From CADEED01 sp035502995 (GTDB lineage: Bacteria > Pseudomonadota > Gammaproteobacteria > Steroidobacterales > Steroidobacteraceae): a stretch of DNA of 64,000 bases. Each line of letters opens with the position of its first letter. Within the stretch, counting starts at the first letter, position 1. The DNA lies in contig DATJTW010000062.1 in the NCBI GenBank assembly GCA_035502995.1, positions 14,934 to 78,933 of the forward strand, given 5' to 3'. This document shows positions 25,429-33,353 of the stretch, piece by piece. The position numbers and the translations under genes are program-made. Below the pieces are notes generated by a model that worked only from the letters and a program-made list of their open reading frames with translations, was not told where the DNA came from and did not search any database.

Positions 25429-26775
25429 CTACGGCCGCCGCACCCACAGCAGCGCCACCCCGCCCAGCCCCAGCACGGCGACCCCGAGCATCGCGCCCAC
25501 TTTCACGTACGCCACGCTCGACCACAACACGAACAGGCACGACGCGCAGAACACCAGCGGCAGCCACGGGAACAGCGGCACGCGGAAGGGCCGCGGCAGA
25601 TCCGGCCGCTTCCGCCGCAGCACGATGACCGCGAACCCGCTCAGGCTCAGGAACAGCCAGAACACCGGCGACGAATAATCGACCATCGTGATGAAGCCGT
25701 CGCGCGTGTACGTGCCGAACGCGACCAGCAGCAAACCGACGACGCCCTGCGAGACGATGCCGGCCACCGGGATGCCGCGCCCGGTGTTCCAGTGCCCGAG
25801 CGCCTGCAGGCGCGGCCAGTCGACCGCCGCCGCGTACGTCGTCCGCGCGCCGACGACGATCGTCGCGTTGATCGACGTGATCGTCGCCATCGAGATCGCC
25901 AGCGCGGTGATGACGCCGGCCCAGCCGCCGAACGCGCGCGCGATGACGTCGGCGGCCGGCGTGCGGCTGGCCGCGAGGCCGCCGAGCCCGAGTCCACGCC
26001 ACAACGCCCAATTCGCCAGTAGATAGAGCGCCGTGATCGTGGCGATCGACGCGACCAGCGCACGCAGCATGCCGCGCCGTTCGTCGCGGATCTCGGCGGA
26101 CAGCGTCGAGATCTCGCTCCAGCCGCTGAACGCGAACAACACGAAGAGCAACGCCAGCCCGAACGCGCGCGAAGAGTCCGCCGGCGGCGGCACGGCCAGT
26201 GCCGGCTCGCCCGCCAGCGCGATGGCGACGCCGGCCGCGAACACGATCAGCAGGCCGCCGACCTCGAGCCCGGTCATCGCGTAGTCCGCGGCCTGGCCGG
26301 TGTACAGGCCCTTGAGGTTGAACAACGTCATCGCGACGATGACGATCGCCGCGTACCACGAAGCGCCGTGTTCGCCGAGCGACCACACGCCGTTCGCATA
26401 GTCGCCGAGAACGAAGCCGAGCAGCGCGATCGAGCCGGTGTTGATCACCGCGAAACGCGCCCACGCGAACAGGAACGCGGTGCTCCGGCCGTACGCCGTC
26501 TTCAGGAAGTGATAATCGCCGCCGGCGCTCGGCAACATCGTCGCCAGTTCGGCGAAACACAGCGCGCCGGCCAGCGAGATGAACCCGCCGAGCATCCACG
26601 CGCCGAAGAACGCCGGCGTGGTTCCGGCGTTCGCCGCGATCTCGGACGGCGAACGGAAGATGCCCGCGCCGACGACCATGGCCACCGCGACCATGACGAC
26701 GTACACCACGCTGACGTGTCGGCGTGGCGCGTCTTCTGCATTCCCCGGCGGGTTGTTTGGCGGGTTACCTGACAA
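25429..26775 (-). CDS. APC-superfamily amino acid permease
   Basis: 448 residues with about twelve transmembrane helices. The first helix carries the APC signature VVGAGIFRSPSEIAANAG, and later segments include FAFSGWSEISTLSAEIRDE and INATIVVGARTTYAAA. It probably imports or exchanges amino acids at the inner membrane; the substrate is not readable. The start is a TTG at 26775; no ATG precedes the first helix, so TTG is likely real. It is transcribed in the same direction as the kinase, 96 bp away, and follows the cytochrome c' gene by 27 bp. Confidence 0.85.
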   Translation of the reverse strand: MSGNPPNNPPGNAEDAPRRHVSVVYVVMVAVAMVVGAGIFRSPSEIAANAGTTPAFFGAWMLGGFISLAGALCFAELATMLPSAGGDYHFLKTAYGRSTAFLFAWARFAVINTGSIALLGFVLGDYANGVWSLGEHGASWYAAIVIVAMTLFNLKGLYTGQAADYAMTGLEVGGLLIVFAAGVAIALAGEPALAVPPPADSSRAFGLALLFVLFAFSGWSEISTLSAEIRDERRGMLRALVASIATITALYLLANWALWRGLGLGGLAASRTPAADVIARAFGGWAGVITALAISMATITSINATIVVGARTTYAAAVDWPRLQALGHWNTGRGIPVAGIVSQGVVGLLLVAFGTYTRDGFITMVDYSSPVFWLFLSLSGFAVIVLRRKRPDLPRPFRVPLFPWLPLVFCASCLFVLWSSVAYVKVGAMLGVAVLGLGGVALLWVRRP

Positions 26776-26802
26776 GTCGCGTCAGGATACCCGCCCGTCG
26801 AC

Positions 26803-27288
26803 TCACTTCGCGCGGAACTTGTCGTGGCAGCCCTTGCAGGCGTTGCCGACACCGCCGACCGCAGCCTTGAACTCGTCCGCCGTTGCACCGGATTTGGCCG
26901 TCACCGCCGCCAATGCCTTCGTATTGGTCACGAGGTCGTTGGCCAGCTTGTCGAACTCGGCGCGATTCGCCCAGATCTCCGGCTTCGCCTTCGTCTCGCC
27001 GTCCTTCGATACGTCCGGGAACGCGTCGGGCACGAACTCCGCGATCGACGCGAGCCGCGCACCGGCATTGCGCGCCTCGGCTTCCGACAGCTCGGCCTTG
27101 CCCTGCGCCTTCTGCGCCAGCGGACCGAAGTTGCCGGCGACGACCTTGAACACCGCCTGGCGATACTGGATGGCGCGTTCCGCCGGCGTCGGCTGCGCCG
27201 CGCCCTGTGCGAGCACGAACTCGGACGCGGCGCCGAACAGCGCCAGCGTTCCGCAGATCATCAGCAGCCGGATCTCTTTGTCTTTCAT
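26803..27288 (-). CDS. Cytochrome c' family protein
   Basis: 161 residues. A signal peptide (cleavage near VLAQG) precedes a four-helix bundle with the C-terminal haem site GNACKGCHDKFRAK (CxxCH), the classic placement for cytochrome c'. AIQYRQAVFKVVAGNFGPL matches the first helix. Cytochromes c' bind NO and CO and are periplasmic. The ATG at 27288 follows AGAGGG. It diverges from the four-gene redox operon, with about 240 bp between starts. Confidence 0.85.
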   Translation of the reverse strand: MKDKEIRLLMICGTLALFGAASEFVLAQGAAQPTPAERAIQYRQAVFKVVAGNFGPLAQKAQGKAELSEAEARNAGARLASIAEFVPDAFPDVSKDGETKAKPEIWANRAEFDKLANDLVTNTKALAAVTAKSGATADEFKAAVGGVGNACKGCHDKFRAK

Positions 27289-27531
27289 GCAACCCTCTGG
27301 TGTACGGGAATCGAACGTCGTCACCCCGCGGGTGACAGGCGTGTAACCAGCACCGCGAGCGCCGGTAGTTTGTCGATGCGCGCGCAGTCTGCCGGCGCAG
27401 CGACGCGCGCGGCCAATCACGAATCGACATGTGAATAGATGGCATGAGCAGATGCCGTACGGCCATTTCCGTGCACGCCCCGCGCCGTCCCAGACTTCCG
27501 GGCTCTAACCACTGCCGCAAGTCCGTGCCCC

Positions 27532-28047
27532 ATGCGCTCCATCCGTTCCCGCCTCGCCCCGTTGGTCGTCTTCTCCGTGGCGCTGCTGGCTGGCGTCGTC
27601 GTGCGCGCCGAGGACGATCCGGCGCGTGCGGTGCGCTGGACCTGGACGCTCGAGCCCGCGAACGCCGCACCGGGCAGCGCCGCGGAGCTCGTGATCACGG
27701 CCGCGCTGGCCGAGCATTGGGTCGTCTACTCGTCCGACTTCAAGGCCGAGCTCGGCCCGCAGCCCGTGCGTCTCGTCGCGCCAAAAGACGCGCCGCCAAC
27801 CCTGCTCGCGGGACCGCTCCGCTCCATCGACGCGCACCGCAAGCACGACAAGAACTTCGACGTCGATGTCGGCTACTTCACCGGCCGGGCCGAGCTGCGC
27901 CAGCGCGTGCAGCTGCCCGCCGACGGCACGCCGCTGGTCGCCACGCTGCGCGGCCAGGCCTGCAACGAAGCCGACGGCACGTGCCACCTGCTCCGGGAAA
28001 CCATCCGCCTCCCGAACGCGCCCGCGGACGGGAGCGCGAAACCTTGA
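27532..28047 (+). CDS. DsbD-alpha-like periplasmic thiol domain protein
   Basis: 171 residues. The signal peptide ends near VVVRAED. The body is an immunoglobulin-like domain resembling the N-terminal domain of DsbD (WTLEPANAAPGSAAELVITA, EHWVVYSSDFKAELG), with a late cysteine pair in QACNEADGTCHLLRE. In DsbD this domain passes electrons to periplasmic partners; here it stands alone with no membrane or thioredoxin domain. It is the first gene of a four-gene chain and its TGA overlaps the next start by 4 nt (TTGA). Confidence 0.75.
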   Translation: MRSIRSRLAPLVVFSVALLAGVVVRAEDDPARAVRWTWTLEPANAAPGSAAELVITAALAEHWVVYSSDFKAELGPQPVRLVAPKDAPPTLLAGPLRSIDAHRKHDKNFDVDVGYFTGRAELRQRVQLPADGTPLVATLRGQACNEADGTCHLLRETIRLPNAPADGSAKP

Positions 28048-28463
28048 GGGTGGCGCTCGTGCTCATGACCTGCGTCGCGGCCGGCCTCGGTTCGAGCTCG
28101 TTCTCGAAGAACGACGACTTCCCGCACACCGTCACCAACCTGAAGGCGTTGCCCGGCGACACGTCGCGCACGGAGCTGCGCCAGATCATGCGCGGCTACG
28201 AAAGCGATCTCGGCGTCTCGTGCAGCTACTGCCACGTCGAGGATCGCGACACGGGGATCGTCGACTACGCCTCGGACGAGAACACGCGCAAGCACACCGC
28301 CCGCGTGATGATCTCGATGCTCGACTCGATCAACGGCGAGTACCTCGCGAAGCTCGGTGGCGATCGCCGCTACGCGGTGCCCGTGACCTGCGGCAGCTGC
28401 CACCAGGGCCGCAGCAATCCACAGGCTTACGAAGGCCAGTCTTACAAGGAAGGTACCCGATGA
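28044..28463 (+). CDS. Lipoprotein c-type cytochrome, reaction-centre cytochrome-like
   Basis: 139 residues. A short signal ends in a lipobox-like LMTC near residue 10. Two haem motifs are visible, CSYCH and CGSCH, with the spacing and text (LRQIMRGYESDLGVSCSYCH, NTRKHTARVMISMLDSIN, VTCGSCHQGRSNPQ) of the photosynthetic reaction-centre cytochrome c family that is common in non-phototrophs. The start is a TTG overlapping the previous stop; GTG 28050 and ATG 28065 are alternatives. The stop overlaps the next gene by 4 nt. Confidence 0.8.
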   Translation: MRVALVLMTCVAAGLGSSSFSKNDDFPHTVTNLKALPGDTSRTELRQIMRGYESDLGVSCSYCHVEDRDTGIVDYASDENTRKHTARVMISMLDSINGEYLAKLGGDRRYAVPVTCGSCHQGRSNPQAYEGQSYKEGTR

Positions 28464-29836
28464 GCCGAGCGATCCGGGCAACGGGAGCGGGAATGCTCGC
28501 GGCGACGATGAGCCTGGCCCTGGTCTGGCTACCGGCGCGCGCGCAGATCGCCGTGAAGAACCAGGGCTACATGCCGTACAGCGACGCGCCCATCAACTAC
28601 CGCTCCGAGAACGTCGGCGACGCGGTGACGGTGCTGCAGGAGAAACTCGAGTCCGGTGCAGCGAAGCTGACTCACGACGGCGGCGAGCACGGCTACCTGA
28701 AGTCGGTGCTGGATCTGCTGAAGATCCCGGTGAGCTCGCAGACGCTGGTGTTCTCGAAGACCAGCTTCCAATACCCGAAGATCTCGCCACGCCATCCGCG
28801 CGCGCTGTACTTCAACGACGACATCTACATCGGCGTCGTGAACGAGGGCAAGGAGATCGAGGTCGTGTCCTTCGATCGGAACCAGGGCGCGATGTTCTTC
28901 ATCCTCCACGAACAGAAGGCCGAGAAACCGCGCTTCGAGCGCGCGGAGCTCGACTGCACCCAGTGCCACATCGCCGCCGGCACGCGGGGCGTTCCGGGTG
29001 TGCTGCTTCGCTCCGTGACGCCGGCGGCGAGTGGCACACCCGTGCCCGGCACGCCCGCGTTCATCACCGACCAGGACAGTCCGCTCGGCGAGCGCTGGGG
29101 CGGCTGGTACGCGACGGGTAGTTTGGCGACGCAGACCGTCGCGAACACGGCGGCCGCCGCCGGTGCGACCGCGAAGACCGCTGCACCTGCGCCGCTGTCC
29201 GAGACCTTCGACCCGAAGGCCTACCTCGCTCCGACCAGCGACGAGGTCGCGCTGCTGGTGCTCGCGCACCAGACGCAGATGCACAACCTGATCACGCTGA
29301 CCAACTACCGAACGCGCATCGCGATCCATGAGGCCAACGGCGACACGACGAATGTCCAGCGTGCCTTCGAGAAGCCCGCCGAACAACTGCTGCGTTACCT
29401 GCTGTTCGCGCGCGAGGCGCGCCTGCCCGATCTCGACGCGAAGCAGGTGATCGCGGATTCCGACTACGCGCGCGAGTTCGCCGGCCGCGGCCCGTTCGAC
29501 TCGAAGGGCCGCTCGCTGCGCCAGTTCGACCTGCACACGCGCATCTTCAGGTATCCCTGCAGCTATCTCATCTACTCCGACGCCTTCGACGCGTTGCCCG
29601 AGCCGGCGAAGACCTACGTCTACGACCGCCTGCTCGAGATCCTGAGTGGCGAGGACGACAGCCGCGATTTCGCCGCGCTCTCGCCCGACGACCGCCGCTC
29701 GATCCTCGAGATCCTGCTCGAGACCAAACCCGGCCTGCCGCAGGCCTGGCGCGACTACGCGCGCGCCCACGACCTGCGCCTGGCCGCCACGAACACACCC
29801 GGATCCCCAAACATCAAACGGAGTAATTCTCGATGA
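28460..29836 (+). CDS. Periplasmic monohaem c-type cytochrome-like protein of unknown function
   Basis: 458 residues with a signal peptide (cleavage near PARAQ). The N-terminal third carries SQTLVFSKTSFQYPKISPR and PRALYFNDDIYIGVV, then a single haem motif LDCTQCHIAAGTRG at about residue 170. The C-terminal half is helical (LAHQTQMHNLITLTNY, IFRYPCSYLIYSDAFDALP). I do not recognise a characterised homologue; similar proteins tend to be labelled cytochrome-domain proteins. Its ATG overlaps the previous stop and its TGA overlaps the next ATG, so stoichiometry with the other redox proteins is probably fixed. Confidence 0.7.
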   Translation: MSRAIRATGAGMLAATMSLALVWLPARAQIAVKNQGYMPYSDAPINYRSENVGDAVTVLQEKLESGAAKLTHDGGEHGYLKSVLDLLKIPVSSQTLVFSKTSFQYPKISPRHPRALYFNDDIYIGVVNEGKEIEVVSFDRNQGAMFFILHEQKAEKPRFERAELDCTQCHIAAGTRGVPGVLLRSVTPAASGTPVPGTPAFITDQDSPLGERWGGWYATGSLATQTVANTAAAAGATAKTAAPAPLSETFDPKAYLAPTSDEVALLVLAHQTQMHNLITLTNYRTRIAIHEANGDTTNVQRAFEKPAEQLLRYLLFAREARLPDLDAKQVIADSDYAREFAGRGPFDSKGRSLRQFDLHTRIFRYPCSYLIYSDAFDALPEPAKTYVYDRLLEILSGEDDSRDFAALSPDDRRSILEILLETKPGLPQAWRDYARAHDLRLAATNTPGSPNIKRSNSR

Positions 29837-31188
29837 ACAACTTGTTGAAGACCGCGGGCCTCGCGGTGCTGTCGTTCGGCGGCGCGGTCGCGCTGGCCGG
29901 CGACAAGCTCGACGGCCGCTGGGACGCGCAACTGGTGCGCGATCAAACCGTCATCCCGTTCCGCCTCGACATCAGCGGCTCCGGCAAATCGCTGAGAGGC
30001 ACGTTGTACGACGGCTTCCGCGCCTACGAATACACGACCGGCGCGAGCTACGACGATGGCAAGCTGGTGCTGAACATCGAGCACTACCTGACCACGATCT
30101 CCGCGCAGTTGCAGGACGGCAAGCTGGTCGGCGACGTGGTCGCGCAGAACCGCGGCAGCCGCGCGGAGTACGGCTTCGTCGCGACGCGCCATGACGCGTC
30201 GAAAGACGGAGCGAGCGACGCCGCCTTCAAGGCCGCCAACGCACCGTCGATCGGCGGCGACTGGGAGATTCCGCTGTCGTCGCCGTCGTCGAAGGGCGAG
30301 AAGGCGTTCCGCCTGATCGTCGATCAACGCGGCGCGGAAGTCGCCGCGTCGATCCTGCGCGTCGACGGCGACACGGGCGCGTACAGCGGCACGTTCCAGG
30401 ACGGCCAGTGGGTGCTCAGCCACTTCGACGGCTCGCGTCCCGGCGTGATCGTCGTCAAGCCCGCCGCCGACGGCACGCTCGAGATCGTGCAGAACGTGCA
30501 ACGGCCGCGCACGGAGTCCGCCGGTGAATACGGCAGCAACGCGCCGGACGGTCGCTACGACACGAAGCTCGTCGCGTACCGGCCCGACGTGGCGCGCGCG
30601 AAGGGCCTGCCCGAGCCCGCCAACCACCTGGCGCACACCACGGCGCGCGATCCGAACGAGAAGTTCGCGTTCGCGTTCAAGGACATCGACGGCAAGCTCG
30701 TGACCAACGACGACGTGGACCACAAGGGCCAGGTCGTGCTCGCGATCGTCACCGGCACCTGGTGCCCGAACTGCCACGACGAAGCGCAATACCTGATCCA
30801 GCTCGACAGGAAGTACCGCGACAAGGGCCTGCGCATCGTCGCGTTGAACTTCGAGGAAGTGGAACAGCAGGATTCCCTGCAGCGCGTGAAGGCGTTCGTG
30901 AAGCAGTACGGCGTGAAGTATCCCTATCTACAGGCCGGCGCGCCGGAGGAGATGTGGGAGAAGGTGCCGCAGCTCGTGAACCTCAACACGTGGCCGGCGA
31001 CGGTGTTCGTCGGGCGTGACGGCACGGTCCGCGCCGTGCATGCCGGCTTCGCCTCGCCGTCGACCGGCGACTTCTACGCGAAGCAGCAGGAAGAGTTCAC
31101 GTCTCGCATCGAGAAGCTGCTGGCCGAGAAGAAGCCGGCGGACGTCCGCGTGACGAGCAACACGGCGCCGGTGAAGTTCGGGCCGTGA
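29833..31188 (+). CDS. TlpA-like periplasmic thioredoxin with long N-terminal domain
   Basis: 451 residues. The signal peptide ends near VALAG. About 270 residues of beta-rich repeats (LRGTLYDGFRAYEYTT, ILRVDGDTGAYSGTFQ) precede a TlpA/AhpC-TSA-type thioredoxin domain with TGTWCPNCHDEA at about residue 310 and the cis-Pro region NTWPATVFVGRDG. It should reduce or oxidise periplasmic thiols and may take electrons from the DsbD-alpha-like protein of the same operon (inference). It is the last gene of the chain and is followed by a strong terminator. Confidence 0.85.
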   Translation: MNNLLKTAGLAVLSFGGAVALAGDKLDGRWDAQLVRDQTVIPFRLDISGSGKSLRGTLYDGFRAYEYTTGASYDDGKLVLNIEHYLTTISAQLQDGKLVGDVVAQNRGSRAEYGFVATRHDASKDGASDAAFKAANAPSIGGDWEIPLSSPSSKGEKAFRLIVDQRGAEVAASILRVDGDTGAYSGTFQDGQWVLSHFDGSRPGVIVVKPAADGTLEIVQNVQRPRTESAGEYGSNAPDGRYDTKLVAYRPDVARAKGLPEPANHLAHTTARDPNEKFAFAFKDIDGKLVTNDDVDHKGQVVLAIVTGTWCPNCHDEAQYLIQLDRKYRDKGLRIVALNFEEVEQQDSLQRVKAFVKQYGVKYPYLQAGAPEEMWEKVPQLVNLNTWPATVFVGRDGTVRAVHAGFASPSTGDFYAKQQEEFTSRIEKLLAEKKPADVRVTSNTAPVKFGP

Positions 31189-31228
31189 ACCGATCGATTC
31201 GATAGAGCCTCGGAAGGGCTTCAGGGTT

Positions 31229-31258
31229 GGGCCGCGTCGGATGACGCGGCCCTTTTTT
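31229..31258 (+). terminator. Rho-independent terminator of the redox operon
   Basis: GGGCCGCGTC-GGAT-GACGCGGCCC is a perfect 10-bp stem with a 4-nt loop followed immediately by six T residues, 40 bp after the TlpA-like gene. It is the clearest intrinsic terminator in the window. Confidence 0.95.
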
Positions 31259-31447
31259 CGTGCGCGGCGCGAAGAACTGTCGTCACCTGCGGCGTGCGCG
31301 TATTCCGCTTTCGCATGTCCTCATGCCGTTGTTACCGCGCGATACCGGAAATGTGGCCGGCACGCGCGCGGCGCGCGATTTGCGTTACACGGGTGCAACC
31401 GGCCGCGCCTTCCTGTGACCGCGCCGTTACCCACGCTCGACTGCCCC

Positions 31448-31463
31448 GTTATCCGCGGATAAC
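31448..31463. promoter_or_regulatory. Perfect 16-bp palindrome upstream of the PpiC-HupE operon
   Basis: GTTATCCGCGGATAAC reads the same on both strands and lies 33 bp before the PpiC-like ATG. GTTAT...ATAAC half-sites recall Zur-type (Fur-family) boxes, but the spacing differs. It is a strong candidate operator; the regulator is unknown. Confidence 0.5.
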
Positions 31464-31471
31464 TAACGTCG

Positions 31472-31489
31472 CTCCCCTGTTCAGGGGAG
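31472..31489. promoter_or_regulatory. Palindrome containing the Shine-Dalgarno of the PpiC-like gene
   Basis: CTCCCCTG-TT-CAGGGGAG is a perfect 8-bp inverted repeat. Its right arm contains GGGGAG, the ribosome binding site 7 nt before the ATG at 31497. As RNA it could hide the site; as DNA it could be an operator. Confidence 0.45.
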
Positions 31490-31496
31490 ACCATCG

Positions 31497-32357
31497 ATGA
31501 ATTCCATCGCGCTGCCGTTGAGCCGTTCTTCGTGGACGCGCCTGTGGCGTGAACCGCTCGTGCATTTCGCGCTGATCGGCGCCGCCATCTTCGTCGTCGC
31601 GCACGCCGTCGAGCAGCGTCGCCAAGCCGCGGAGCTGCGCATCGAGGTCGACTCGTCGCTCGACGAGCGGCTGGGCAATCTCTACCGCACGCAGTTCGGT
31701 GCGTCGGCATCGGCGGCCCAGCTGCGCTCGATCGTCGACGACTATCTCGACGACGAGGTGCTGTACCGCGAGTCGCTGCGGCTCGGCCTCGACCAGGACG
31801 ACGAGATCATCCGGCGCCGCCTGATCCAGAAGCTCGAGTTCCTGCAGCGCGACTCGATCGCCAGCGCGAATCCGTCGACGCACGAGCTGCGCGCGTACTA
31901 CGACGCGCATCCCGGCACGTTCGCGGTGCCGCCGCGCGTGTCGTTCGCACAGCTCTACTTCAGCCCCGACGCTGGCGGCGAGGCGCGTGCGCTGGCCCGA
32001 GCCCGCGAAGCGCGCGTGGCGCTGGCAGCGGGCAATCCGGTCGACGCCGACGCCGCGTTCGATCCCGGCTACGACGCGGTGACGCGCGCCGATGCCGCGC
32101 GCGTCTTCGGCGCGTCGCCGCTGGTCGATGCGCTGTTCGCCACGCCGGCCGGCCAGTGGTCGGAGCCGGTGCGTTCGGGCTTCGGCTGGCACCTGGTCAG
32201 GGTCACGGCCGTCGAACCGGCGCGCGAGCTGCCGTTCGAGCAGGTGCTGCCGGACGTGCGCGGCGCCTTCCTGCACGACGCCACCGCGAAGGCACGCCGC
32301 GCGCAGCTCGACCAACTGCGCGCCCGGTACCACGTCGTCGCGAAGACCACGCCATGA
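31497..32357 (+). CDS. PpiC-type peptidyl-prolyl isomerase, membrane-anchored
   Basis: 286 residues. One N-terminal transmembrane helix (PLVHFALIGAAIFVVAHAV) is followed by a helical SurA/PrsA-like region (VDDYLDDEVLYRESLRLGLD, then DEIIRRRLIQKLEFL) and a parvulin domain (STHELRAYYDAHPGTF, VSFAQLYFS, GQWSEPVRSGFGWHLVRV). It should assist folding of an exported partner, perhaps the receptor or HupE-like protein of the operon. A GGGGAGA precedes the ATG. The stop overlaps the next start (ATGA). Confidence 0.85.
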   Translation: MNSIALPLSRSSWTRLWREPLVHFALIGAAIFVVAHAVEQRRQAAELRIEVDSSLDERLGNLYRTQFGASASAAQLRSIVDDYLDDEVLYRESLRLGLDQDDEIIRRRLIQKLEFLQRDSIASANPSTHELRAYYDAHPGTFAVPPRVSFAQLYFSPDAGGEARALARAREARVALAAGNPVDADAAFDPGYDAVTRADAARVFGASPLVDALFATPAGQWSEPVRSGFGWHLVRVTAVEPARELPFEQVLPDVRGAFLHDATAKARRAQLDQLRARYHVVAKTTP

Positions 32358-33337
32358 AGACGGCTTTCGCGTTGCTCCTGACGTTGCTCACCGCGCCGTT
32401 CGCCGCCGCGCACGACGTGCGGCCCGCCTACCTCGAGATCGTCGAGCAGGCGAACGGCACGCTGAACATCGTCTGGAAGCGCACGGCCGCCACCAGCGCC
32501 GCCTCTTTCACGCCGCGCTTCTCCACGGGCTGGACCGACAAACAACCCGCGACCAGCCACGACGCCGGCGAGGCGCTGGTGAAGACGTGGACCATCGCCG
32601 CGCCGCACGCGCCACTGGCCGGCGCGTCGATCGACATCGAAGGCCTGAAGACGACCATCACGGACGTGCTGCTGCGCGTCCGGTACGCCGACGGCAGCGA
32701 ACTCACGCGCGTGCTCAAGCCGGCGGAGAGCTCGATCACGCTGCCCGGGGCCGCGAAGCCCGGCGCGCCGGTGCGCGAATACCTCGGCCTCGGCTTCTCG
32801 CACATCTGGAGCGGCATCGATCACCTGATGTACGTGTTCGGGCTGGTGCTGCTGGTGCGGACGCCGCGCCTGCTGCTGAAGACGATCACCGGTTTCACGC
32901 TGGCGCACAGCGTGTCGCTGGCCGCCGCGTCGCTCGGTTTCCTGCACGTGCCGGCCGCGCCGGTCGAGGCGGTGATCGCGCTGAGCATCGTCTACGTGGC
33001 GGTCGAACTACTCCGCGCGCGCGAGGGGCAGCCCAGCCTCGCGTCGCGCGCACCGTGGGTGGTGTCGATGAGCATCGGCCTGCTGCACGGCCTCGGCTTC
33101 GCCGGTGCGCTGGCCGAGGTCGGCCTGCCGGCCGACGCGATCCCGCAGGCGCTGCTGCTGTTCAACGTCGGCATCGAGCTCGGGCAGATCGCGTTCGTCG
33201 CGCTGGTGCTCGCCGCGGGCCAGGCGCTGATCCGCCTCGCACCGCGCCTCACGACTTCCCTGCGCTGGCTGCCGCCGTACGCCATCGGGTCGTTCGCGAC
33301 CTTCTGGGTGATCGAACGCGTCCACGCGATTTTTTGA
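32354..33337 (+). CDS. HupE/UreJ family membrane protein
   Basis: 327 residues. A signal peptide (FAAAHDVRPAYLEI) leads into an N-terminal extracytoplasmic beta domain of about 120 residues, then about six to seven transmembrane helices with the HupE/UreJ_2 signatures LGFSHIWSGIDHLMYVFGLV, FTLAHSVSLAAASLG and GLLHGLGFAGAL. The His residues in these helices (GFSHIWSGIDHL, LAHS, LLHG) are candidate metal ligands; relatives transport nickel or cobalt. Overlap with the PpiC gene and closeness to a TonB receptor suggest a metal or metallophore uptake unit (inference). Confidence 0.85.
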   Translation: MKTAFALLLTLLTAPFAAAHDVRPAYLEIVEQANGTLNIVWKRTAATSAASFTPRFSTGWTDKQPATSHDAGEALVKTWTIAAPHAPLAGASIDIEGLKTTITDVLLRVRYADGSELTRVLKPAESSITLPGAAKPGAPVREYLGLGFSHIWSGIDHLMYVFGLVLLVRTPRLLLKTITGFTLAHSVSLAAASLGFLHVPAAPVEAVIALSIVYVAVELLRAREGQPSLASRAPWVVSMSIGLLHGLGFAGALAEVGLPADAIPQALLLFNVGIELGQIAFVALVLAAGQALIRLAPRLTTSLRWLPPYAIGSFATFWVIERVHAIF

Positions 33338-33353
33338 CGGAGACAACGAGAAC

